NCBI GenBank assembly: GCA_001785725.1
Contig: MFUQ01000021.1
Span: 1-5,802, forward strand
Length of the DNA: 5,802 nucleotides
Source: Candidatus Nomurabacteria bacterium RIFCSPLOWO2_01_FULL_36_10b
Lineage (GTDB): Bacteria > Patescibacteriota > Minisyncoccia > Phycocordibacterales > UBA1006
Direction of reading: 5' to 3'
Shown: piece by piece, positions 1 to 5,442 of the stretch
Layout: every line of letters starts with the position of its first letter
Position numbering within the stretch: position 1 is the stretch's first letter
The notes under the pieces: generated by a model
What the model was told of the DNA's origin: nothing
Database searches by the model: none
What the model saw: only the letters and a program-made list of their open reading frames with translations
Made by a program: the position numbers and the translations under genes

Positions 1-1610
1 GTATTTTTACGTTGAAAGAATTTGACAGGTTTGGCGGGAAGCAACACGAATGGATTTACGCTGATTTTCACGAAAGATTAAATTCAAAAATTGCGAAACT
101 TTTCTTTGAGAAACCGATTGGTCAACATAGAGCTCATGGTTCAATGTTGTCTGTATCTAACATTGAGAAAGGTCGTGGAAGAGCAATGGAGCTTTGGTTT
201 GGGGTCATTTTTGAAGCTGTACCTATTACAATGAAAATCATTGTTTCAATTGTAGCTCTACTTTTTTGCGGTATTCCAGGATTAATCATGTCTCTTGTTC
301 TTGTAGTTTATCTTGTAACTTCCCTTTATCTCAATTTACGTGTTATTCAGGATTGTACAAAAATTGATTCTGATTTAAGAAAAATCAACCGCCATTTTTC
401 AGAAAGAATGGATGGGATTGAAAAAGTAAAAATATCTGGGAAGGCGCACGAAGAACTCAGTTTTATCTCAAGAAATTACAAAGATGTATCAACCCGTGAC
501 CGTGATTTTTGGGTTTGGTACATTAGTTTTTCAAGGTGGCGTAGTCGTTTCGCGATTTTTTCACTATCTTTTGTTTTAGCTTATGGTGCATGGCAAGTTT
601 GGAATGGAGTTTGGACACTAGGAATTCTTTTTCCGGTTTTTACATGGGCAAGTATGGCCTACGACAACTTTTGGCAGATATCATCTGTTGAAAGAAAAAT
701 CCAATTTAATATGCCATCCGTTAGATCAATGATTAAAGTTTTAACAATAGAACCATGGTTTAGAACTGAAAACAGGATAGAGCAAGTTAACTGGTCTTTA
801 CCCCCAATAATTTCCTTTAAAGAGATTTCTCATAATTACAATCAGAAGGAAAAAGGTTCAAAACCAGTTTTAAGGAATGTTTCATTTGAGATTAATTCTG
901 GTGAGAAAATTGCCTTGGTTGGGATGAGTGGTGCAGGGAAGTCAACGTTATCTTACCTCGCGCTTCAGTTTATGGATCCGAGTTCTGGCTCTGTTCTTGT
1001 TAATGGGGTAGATTTACGGACTATATCCACAGAGTCATTGCTAGTTGGTACCGGTTATGTTTCGCAACATGCGATGATTTTTGATGGAACTCTTCGTGAC
1101 AATCTAGTGTATGGTCTTGATGAAAATTCAAGAAAGATTGTAACTGATGAACATCTGTGGCAAGTTATGAAGTTGCTTAAGATTGATTTTGGTCTTAGGT
1201 TAACGAACGGGCTTAACACTATTGTTGGCAAAAATGGGATGAAACTCTCTGGGGGTCAAAAGCAAAGGGTTGCAATTGGCTCTGCGCTTATTAAGAATCC
1301 TAAATTTGTTGTGATTGATGAAGCAACCTCTCATCTTGACTCCACAACAGAACAGTTGGTTCAGACCGGGATTAATGAATTTTTCAGACAGGGAGTTACG
1401 GCACTAATCATAGCGCATCGATTGAGCACTATTAAAAAGTGTGACAAGATTGTTGTGCTTAAACCAATTTCCGAAGTCAAAGGCAATGAATCTCAAATTG
1501 AAGCAATTGGAACATTCCAGGAGTTGGTAAAATCTTCAAAAACTTTCCGTAATTTTGCGATAAGCCAGGGAATGTTAAGAAGAAAGAAAAAAGTAAAAAT
1601 AGAAAGTTAA
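1..1610 (+). CDS. ABC exporter half-transporter (permease fused to ATPase), 5' end cut off
   Basis: This is a type IV (ABCB/MsbA-like) exporter subunit that would form a homo- or heterodimer in the cytoplasmic membrane and couple ATP hydrolysis to export. The substrate (lipid, peptide or drug) cannot be told. The reading frame is open to the left edge (first full codon at base 3). A TTG at 12 is possible as a start but unlikely, because the protein would then lack the first two membrane helices. Counting from that TTG, helices lie near residues 61-87, 88-110, 178-197 and 200-217, and the ATPase domain spans about 266-520. The ATPase motifs are complete: Walker A GMSGAGKST (304-312, Lys310), Q-loop Gln352, signature LSGGQ (412-416), Walker B FVVIDE (432-437, Glu437), D-loop SHLD (440-443) and H-loop His469. 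The C-terminus is a basic tail (RRKKKVK). It is followed by its own terminator. The family call is firm; the substrate is unknown. Confidence 0.95.
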   Translation, partial: IFTLKEFDRFGGKQHEWIYADFHERLNSKIAKLFFEKPIGQHRAHGSMLSVSNIEKGRGRAMELWFGVIFEAVPITMKIIVSIVALLFCGIPGLIMSLVLVVYLVTSLYLNLRVIQDCTKIDSDLRKINRHFSERMDGIEKVKISGKAHEELSFISRNYKDVSTRDRDFWVWYISFSRWRSRFAIFSLSFVLAYGAWQVWNGVWTLGILFPVFTWASMAYDNFWQISSVERKIQFNMPSVRSMIKVLTIEPWFRTENRIEQVNWSLPPIISFKEISHNYNQKEKGSKPVLRNVSFEINSGEKIALVGMSGAGKSTLSYLALQFMDPSSGSVLVNGVDLRTISTESLLVGTGYVSQHAMIFDGTLRDNLVYGLDENSRKIVTDEHLWQVMKLLKIDFGLRLTNGLNTIVGKNGMKLSGGQKQRVAIGSALIKNPKFVVIDEATSHLDSTTEQLVQTGINEFFRQGVTALIIAHRLSTIKKCDKIVVLKPISEVKGNESQIEAIGTFQELVKSSKTFRNFAISQGMLRRKKKVKIES

Positions 1611-1617
1611 AGAACTA

Positions 1618-1653
1618 AAAAAGTCCTCTGCTGAAGGGGGCTTTTTATTTTTT
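1618..1653 (+). terminator. Rho-independent terminator of the ABC exporter gene
   Basis: The left arm 1618-1628 (AAAAAGTCCTC) pairs with 1636-1646 (GGGGGCTTTTT) through about 11 pairs, including two G-U wobbles, around a 7-base loop. A run of six T follows at 1648-1653. It starts seven bases after the exporter stop codon, so it should separate the exporter from the regulator downstream. Confidence 0.88.
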
Positions 1654-1664
1654 ACACTGCTTCC

Positions 1665-1695
1665 TTGACAAAGAATCTAACTTTGGTAGTATAAA
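1665..1695 (+). promoter_or_regulatory. Sigma-70-type promoter of the sigma-4/HARE regulator gene
   Basis: A perfect -35 box TTGACA lies at 1665-1670. The -10 box is in TAGTATAAA at 1687-1695. It can be read as TAGTAT after a 16-base spacer or as GTATAA after 18 bases. Transcription would begin near 1699-1703, giving an untranslated leader of about 75 bases before the ATG at 1778. No other gene start lies closer downstream. Confidence 0.75.
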
Positions 1696-1702
1696 TTGTA
1701 TT

Positions 1703-1724
1703 GGAGGGCTTATTAATGGAGTAA
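1703..1724 (+). promoter_or_regulatory. Shine-Dalgarno sequence followed by a two-codon open frame (candidate minimal uORF)
   Basis: GGAGG at 1703-1707 is followed eight bases later by ATG GAG TAA (1716-1724), a frame encoding only Met-Glu. It is the clearest Shine-Dalgarno sequence I found beside any start codon in the window, and it sits at the predicted 5' end of the regulator transcript. The regulator's own ATG, 54 bases further on, has none. It could stall or seat ribosomes to control translation of the regulator. This is inferred from position and sequence only. Confidence 0.35.
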
Positions 1725-1777
1725 GTATTATATGTATTATTATCCTCTGCAGAAGCTAAGATATATAGATTATTTTT

Positions 1778-2824
1778 ATGGTAACATCAAACATCCAACT
1801 TAACTTCAAACCTAAAGTAGTAACAAAGAAGCTTTTAACGAATCTGAAAGACCGTGCGCGTGATGTTATTACAAAACGCTATGGTCTAGAGGAAGAAGAT
1901 ACGCAGACACTTCAAGCAATTGGCGATTTATATGGTATTACACGTGAACGTGTACGCCAGATAGAAAACTTTGCTCTTAAAGCAATTCGCAACTCTCATA
2001 CATTCGCGGAAGCGCAAGAAATTTTTGATGAGCTAAAATCCGCTCTCTATACATTAGGAGGAGTTGTTCACGAGGAGCATCTTCTTCAAAAATTATCAAA
2101 AGATAAGGTAACTCAAAATCATCTTAATCTATATTTAGTGCTTGGCGATGAATTCACACGTTTGAAAGAAGATAATAATTTTAAAGCGCGTTGGACAGTT
2201 GATGCTCAATTAGCTAATAAGATTGAAGATGTACTCCATGCTATTCACGATTCTTTAAATGATAATGATTTACATGATGAAACAGAAATGGTGCGTCGTT
2301 TTATTGAAAAGGCAACAGAGAAAAATATTCCATCAGAAAATCGCAATGATGATATAGCTCGTAGACTTCTATGGATGTCTAAAGTAATAGGAAAGAATAA
2401 ACTCGGCCACTGGGGTAAGTCAGCATCTCCAAATATTAAGACGCGTGGCATTCGCGACCTAGCATATCTAGTAATGCGTAATCATGGTTCTCCTATGCAT
2501 TTCCGCGAAGTTGCTAAAGCTATTAGCACAATATTTAGCCATCCAACACATACGGCGACTTGTCACAATGAATTAATAAAAGATGAAAGATTCGTTCTCA
2601 TTGGCCGTGGTATGTATGGTCTTAAAGAGTGGGGGTATCGTCAAGGTACTGCTCGTGAAGTTATTGAACAAATTATAAAAGAAGAAAAAAAACCAATGTC
2701 TCGCGACGAAATCATTGATCGTGTTATGAAGGAGCGTTATTTAAAACGCAACACAATCCTCGTCAATCTCCAAAATCCAAAATTTTTCAAGAAGAACAAA
2801 GAAGGGATGTATAGTGTTGTGTAA
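1778..2824 (+). CDS. Sigma-70 region 4 / HARE-HTH DNA-binding protein
   Basis: This is a 348-residue probable transcription regulator. Residues about 19-72 match sigma-70 region 4, the part that binds the -35 element and the RNA polymerase beta flap. The helix-turn-helix is near 44-71, with TRERVRQIE at 55-63. Sigma regions 1 to 3 are absent, so it cannot melt a promoter as a normal sigma factor does. Residues 224-287 form a HARE-HTH winged helix, the domain also found in the Firmicutes RNA polymerase delta subunit, ending in GMYGLKEWGY. Residues 292-348 look like a second one, ending in GMYSVV. Stretches near 88-140 and 146-215 may be two further diverged copies. The ATG at 1778 is the first start after an in-frame TAG at 1766 and has no Shine-Dalgarno sequence. 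The gene has its own promoter and terminator. The domain calls at both ends are strong; the role as accessory factor, repressor or activator is unknown. Confidence 0.92.
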   Translation: MVTSNIQLNFKPKVVTKKLLTNLKDRARDVITKRYGLEEEDTQTLQAIGDLYGITRERVRQIENFALKAIRNSHTFAEAQEIFDELKSALYTLGGVVHEEHLLQKLSKDKVTQNHLNLYLVLGDEFTRLKEDNNFKARWTVDAQLANKIEDVLHAIHDSLNDNDLHDETEMVRRFIEKATEKNIPSENRNDDIARRLLWMSKVIGKNKLGHWGKSASPNIKTRGIRDLAYLVMRNHGSPMHFREVAKAISTIFSHPTHTATCHNELIKDERFVLIGRGMYGLKEWGYRQGTAREVIEQIIKEEKKPMSRDEIIDRVMKERYLKRNTILVNLQNPKFFKKNKEGMYSVV

Positions 2825-2847
2825 TTTATTTCTATAATAATTCAGAT

Positions 2848-2880
2848 AAAGAAAAACAGCCGTGAGGTTGTTTTTCTTTT
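2848..2880 (+). terminator. Rho-independent terminator of the regulator gene, probably bidirectional
   Basis: The arm 2848-2861 pairs with 2866-2879 over 14 base pairs (one G-U wobble) around a GTGA loop, which is a GNRA tetraloop in the plus-strand RNA. The right arm is T-rich and ends in TTTTCTTTT, and the left arm is A-rich. The same hairpin can therefore stop minus-strand transcription that passes the terminator at 2885-2914. Confidence 0.9.
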
Positions 2881-2884
2881 ACTT

Positions 2885-2914
2885 AAAACAAAACCCCTTC
2901 CTGTGTGGAAGGGG
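2885..2914 (-). terminator. Rho-independent terminator of the protease gene
   Basis: CCCCTTCC (2894-2901) pairs perfectly with GGAAGGGG (2907-2914) around a 5-base loop. Read on the minus strand the hairpin is followed by TTTTGTTTT (complement of 2885-2893). It lies 21 bases past the protease stop codon. Confidence 0.88.
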
Positions 2915-2935
2915 AGTGTATGGATTATAATATCA

Positions 2936-3673
2936 TTACCATGATGTGTGCCCATCAGGTAGAGCGGAAATAGTAAAAAAAGTTATTTGGTCATCTCTGT
3001 TTTCTACAAAACCATCAGATGTTAATATAGCTATCTTTTGTGGGTCATTGTCGAATAACCACACAGATCCACTTTCTCCCTTGAGAGTAACTCTGTTTCT
3101 TTTACAAAATGCTGTGCAGAACCAATTATCTTTTTTGAACCCGCCAATAAGTCTTGCTTTTTCTCCGGAGTAAACTGATGTTATTTGTATCTGCGGAGTG
3201 ATATAGTTAGCACTACCACTTTGTAACATTGGACTGTCGTATGCTTGATATGGCATATGATTTATCGAATCAACAGAAATAAGGAACCCAACATCAAAAA
3301 CTATATTGGATTTAATAGCCAGTGCAATTTCTTGTTCAAAGGCATCATGTCTGTTGAGTAAAAATTTTTGTCCGGTCTTTGCTATTGCAGTAAACTCACC
3401 ATATTTACCAGTGGCAAATGCAACATGTCGTGCGGTGAAGCAGAATCCATCCTGATGAATAGCACCCATACCTGCAAAGGTATCATTATGGAATATCTGT
3501 ACAGGGTAAAATTTCCCCATTTGGATATTTATCCATCGTGAATTAATGCTATCCAGTCTGCTTTGTGGTGTTCCTGCAGATGCATCATTTGGTACGGTGT
3601 TATGGCTCATTTCAGATAAGCATCCTACAATAACCATATAAACAAACAGAAAAAAGAAGAATAAATTTTTCAT
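2936..3673 (-). CDS. Trypsin-fold (PA clan) serine protease, predicted lipoprotein
   Basis: This 245-residue protein carries a short hydrophobic signal (residues 4-17) ending in a lipobox-like IVGC. Cys18 would be lipidated, placing the enzyme on the outer face of the membrane. The chymotrypsin-fold triad is visible in order: His83 in FTARHVAF, Asp127 in VFDVGFL and Ser201 in KGESGS. The spacings (44 and 74 residues) suit a small PA-clan domain. The serine motif is GESGS rather than the usual GDSGG, so oxyanion-hole geometry or specificity may differ. Cys186 and Cys190 lie just before the active serine and could form a disulfide. No PDZ domain follows, unlike HtrA/DegP. The ATG at 3673 is chosen because the signal sequence begins there; no Shine-Dalgarno sequence precedes it. 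I found no convincing promoter directly upstream, so it may be read from the promoter at 4163-4191 through the two small genes. The target is unknown, and loss of activity cannot be ruled out. Confidence 0.85.
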   Translation of the reverse strand: MKNLFFFFLFVYMVIVGCLSEMSHNTVPNDASAGTPQSRLDSINSRWINIQMGKFYPVQIFHNDTFAGMGAIHQDGFCFTARHVAFATGKYGEFTAIAKTGQKFLLNRHDAFEQEIALAIKSNIVFDVGFLISVDSINHMPYQAYDSPMLQSGSANYITPQIQITSVYSGEKARLIGGFKKDNWFCTAFCKRNRVTLKGESGSVWLFDNDPQKIAILTSDGFVENRDDQITFFTISALPDGHTSW

Positions 3674-3718
3674 AACAGTAGTATTTGTTTTTATGAATTT
3701 TTTGAATGAACTTTCCTA

Positions 3719-3755
3719 TTTCAAGATCACATATGCAATACATATGATCTTGAAA
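3719..3755. repeat. Long inverted repeat in the leader of the protease gene
   Basis: Arms 3719-3735 and 3741-3755 form 15 base pairs with a 2-base bulge on the left arm and the 5-base loop CAATA. The inner part is CATATG on both sides. No T-run follows on either strand, so it is not a standard terminator. It lies 46 bases upstream of the protease start. It may be an mRNA hairpin, an operator, or the remnant of a palindromic element. Confidence 0.65.
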
Positions 3756-3760
3756 ATGGA

Positions 3761-3781
3761 GAGGAGCCGTCATAGCTCCTC
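3761..3781 (-). terminator. Hairpin just after the candidate 30-residue gene, possible weak terminator
   Basis: GAGGAGC (3761-3767) pairs perfectly with GCTCCTC (3775-3781) around a 7-base loop. On the minus strand it starts four bases after the TAA of the candidate small gene and is followed by TCCATTTTC, a poor T-tract. It could end or attenuate the small-gene transcript before the protease, or serve as a processing hairpin that lets some transcription pass. Confidence 0.45.
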
Positions 3782-3784
3782 GTC

Positions 3785-3877
3785 TTAATATATATGCGCC
3801 AATTTTCGGTATATCTTTCGAGGGTTGGCACGAGCACCCCGTCTATTTTGTTTCAGTTTCAAGATGTTTAGATTCAT
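3785..3877 (-). CDS. Candidate small basic peptide, 30 residues
   Basis: The frame runs from ATG at 3877 to TAA at 3785. The peptide begins MNLNILKLKQ and has a strongly basic middle and end, with RRGARANPRKIYRK at positions 12-25 and nine Arg or Lys in all. An in-frame TAA seven codons upstream fixes the ATG as the first start. It begins 32 bases after the stop of the 70-residue membrane protein gene and is followed at once by the hairpin 3761-3781, the position expected of a real short gene. The central codons are richer in G and C than the flanking bases. There is no Shine-Dalgarno sequence, and the ATG can fold into a 6-pair hairpin (3861-3866 with 3875-3880). I recognise no family. A nucleic-acid or ribosome-binding role would suit its charge but is a guess. 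It could be a chance frame inside a structured RNA. Confidence 0.35.
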   Translation of the reverse strand: MNLNILKLKQNRRGARANPRKIYRKLAHIY

Positions 3878-3909
3878 CTTAGCCAGAGGCGTAACTTACT
3901 CTATTTCAG

Positions 3910-4122
3910 TCAGCTTTGTTTGGACTTTTCTGTGATTATTAGTGCTCCTACATAAAAAAATAGAAATAACACTCCGGATAAAATAGCCAATCCTTCAACA
4001 ACAAGAATTGGGAATTCCGGGTTGTGCCAATTTTTTATGAGTTCATAAGCCAGGAGTACTATAGATATAGCACTCATACATGCACCTATAGAGCAAAAAA
4101 ATAACCCAATTTGAGTTCGCAT
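3910..4122 (-). CDS. Small two-helix membrane protein, unknown function
   Basis: This 70-residue frame encodes two hydrophobic helices, about residues 5-27 and 38-63. A short loop (ELIKNWHNPEF) joins them and a short polar tail (TEKSKQS) follows. Cys10 and Cys15 lie in the first helix. No family is recognised. The ATG at 4122 has no Shine-Dalgarno sequence but lies about 35 bases downstream of a well-formed promoter (4163-4191), which is the best support that it is real. It ends in TGA, showing that TGA is a stop in this genome if the gene is genuine. It would be the first gene of a unit continuing into the candidate 30-residue peptide and perhaps the protease. A membrane anchor, or a small partner of the protease, is possible but not shown. 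Confidence 0.65.
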   Translation of the reverse strand: MRTQIGLFFCSIGACMSAISIVLLAYELIKNWHNPEFPILVVEGLAILSGVLFLFFYVGALIITEKSKQS

Positions 4123-4162
4123 ATTTTTGTGGTTTTTAAGTGAAGTGAGTTTATTTAAGAGT

Positions 4163-4191
4163 ATAATATCATATAATGTTACTATTGTAAA
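4163..4191 (-). promoter_or_regulatory. Sigma-70-type promoter of the small membrane protein gene
   Basis: On the minus strand TTTACA (complement of 4186-4191) is followed after exactly 17 bases by TATTAT (complement of 4163-4168). Transcription would start near 4156, giving a leader of about 34 bases before the ATG at 4122. The terminator of the preceding gene lies upstream, so this begins a new unit. The 200-base gap 4123-4322 also holds a small inverted repeat (TTAAAC/GTTTAA, 4217-4233) upstream of the -35 box. Confidence 0.7.
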
Positions 4192-4253
4192 TAGGACATC
4201 TTGAAATACATAGTTTTTAAACGAGTTGTTTAATACAGTGGTATATATAAGAT

Positions 4254-4285
4254 ATAAAGAAAACCCACCGTGAGGTGGGATTCTT
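4254..4285 (-). terminator. Rho-independent terminator of the substrate-binding protein gene
   Basis: CCCACC (4264-4269) pairs perfectly with GGTGGG (4274-4279) around a 4-base loop, with further AAG/CTT pairing outside it. On the minus strand it is followed by TTTTCTTTAT. It lies about 40 bases past the stop at 4323. A second GTGGGT at 4286-4291 could pair with ACCCAC (4263-4268) instead. Confidence 0.85.
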
Positions 4286-4322
4286 GTGGGTAAAATTTTT
4301 TTTGAGAGTAAGAGATGTTCTC

Positions 4323-5432
4323 TTATATTTTTACCGCTTCGCCATCAATGACTTGGAACATCTGATACTGCTTATTTTTTGTTCCAATACCATTCCATTC
4401 ATCAAATGACACTACGCCAAATGTAGTTGTAGAAAAGGAATGTTTTGTTATGTACTCACGAGGATTATCTGATTTCTCTATTGCTTCTGCAATAATCATT
4501 AGAGTATCATATGCTGTAGACGCAGATAGAGTTGGTTCTGTTTTGAATCTTTCTGTATATTTTTTTACAAAAGTTTCTGACATTGGAGCATTATCAACAA
4601 ATTTGAGATTACTAATATATGGTTGATAATCTTTATTATTAATCCAACCACGCGCATCTTGATTGGTGTAGATAGCAATGTTTGGAGCTATAGTTGTATG
4701 ATCGCGCAATAACCCTATTAACATTGATTCATCATACATACCAAAGAAAATAGCATCAACATTCTTTAATTTCATACGTGCAAGAAGCGTTTTGAAATCT
4801 GTTTCTCCAGGATTGATTAAGTCCTTAGAAACAATATTCAGTTCGTTCTTATCAGCTACCGTAACGAAGAAATCTTGTACTTCTTGGTAATAAGCATCAT
4901 TCTGAAATACAAGAGCAATATTTTTCTTAGCATCAGTATTCATGAATTTTGCAAGTCCATCAGTAATAGCATCAGTGCGATACCATACAGAGAAGATATT
5001 AGAAATTTTTTCTGGCTGTTGAATAGCGGTAGCACTTGCTGATGGTGTAATCATAAGTACATTCGTATTCTTCACGACACCTTGCGCGCCTGGGTAGCTG
5101 TCAAACCATGTTGGACCAATAATGTATTGCACTTTGTCAAAATTAACAAGCTTTTGTACTGCGTTTGTTGAACCCACAGAAGTGCTTTTTGTATCTTCAG
5201 TTATAAATTCAACAAGATTCTTATCAATACCACCTTTAGCATTAAGTTCTTCTTGAGCTAGTATAACGCCATTTCTTTCTTGTTCTCCCCATGACGCAGC
5301 ATCACCAGAAAGGGCAAGTGCAAGACCAATACGTACAGTAGTTGTATCAGATGTCCTAAAAAATGGTTTTTGTATTAATATAATAGCAATAACTACTAGG
5401 ACTATTATAATTGGAATAATGTATTTTTTCAT
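4323..5432 (-). CDS. ABC-type substrate-binding protein, branched-chain amino acid (LivJ/LivK-like) family
   Basis: This 369-residue receptor has the two-lobed type I periplasmic binding fold (Peripla_BP_6 type). Family features include RIGLALALSGDAASWGEQ (34-51), the NGVILAQEELNAKGGI stretch (54-69), EDTKST (79-84), IGPTWF (105-110) followed by MITPSASAT (127-135) in the ligand-binding cleft region, and SASTAYDTLMIIAEAI (303-318) near the C-terminus. Residues 4-21 are one strongly hydrophobic helix without a lipobox cysteine or a clear cleavage site. The protein is therefore probably anchored to the outer face of the membrane by its N-terminus, as suits a cell without a periplasm. The ligand may be a branched-chain amino acid, another amino acid, an amide or a small peptide; the family is broad. 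The upstream gene stops 10 bases before this ATG, so they are probably co-transcribed. No permease or ATPase follows, since a terminator closes the unit. No Shine-Dalgarno sequence is seen. Confidence 0.94.
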   Translation of the reverse strand: MKKYIIPIIIVLVVIAIILIQKPFFRTSDTTTVRIGLALALSGDAASWGEQERNGVILAQEELNAKGGIDKNLVEFITEDTKSTSVGSTNAVQKLVNFDKVQYIIGPTWFDSYPGAQGVVKNTNVLMITPSASATAIQQPEKISNIFSVWYRTDAITDGLAKFMNTDAKKNIALVFQNDAYYQEVQDFFVTVADKNELNIVSKDLINPGETDFKTLLARMKLKNVDAIFFGMYDESMLIGLLRDHTTIAPNIAIYTNQDARGWINNKDYQPYISNLKFVDNAPMSETFVKKYTERFKTEPTLSASTAYDTLMIIAEAIEKSDNPREYITKHSFSTTTFGVVSFDEWNGIGTKNKQYQMFQVIDGEAVKI

Positions 5433-5442
5433 ATGTGTTGAT

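Noticed and set aside
1732..1803. A 23-codon frame rich in tyrosine overlapping the regulator start, as a possible attenuation leader peptide.
   Set aside because: TAT codons are expected by chance in this AT-rich leader, it has no Shine-Dalgarno sequence, and no alternative terminator structure follows it.
2245..2451. Minus-strand open frame of 68 codons inside the regulator gene.
   Set aside because: It lies wholly within a well-supported gene on the other strand and encodes no recognisable protein.
2946..3173. Plus-strand open frame of 75 codons over the end of the protease gene.
   Set aside because: It is antisense to the segment carrying the active-site serine, so it is a shadow of the real gene.
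3719..3755. The long palindrome as the terminal repeat of an insertion sequence.
   Set aside because: No transposase, matching distant inverted end or target-site duplication is visible in the window.
3910..4122. Alternative genetic code with TGA as glycine (code 25), seen in some Patescibacteria.
   Set aside because: The larger frames contain no in-frame TGA, and the 70-residue gene uses TGA as its stop.
4162..4177. Two plus-strand TATAAT boxes as a rightward promoter.
   Set aside because: No plus-strand gene follows, and they are largely the complement of the well-spaced minus-strand promoter at 4163-4191.
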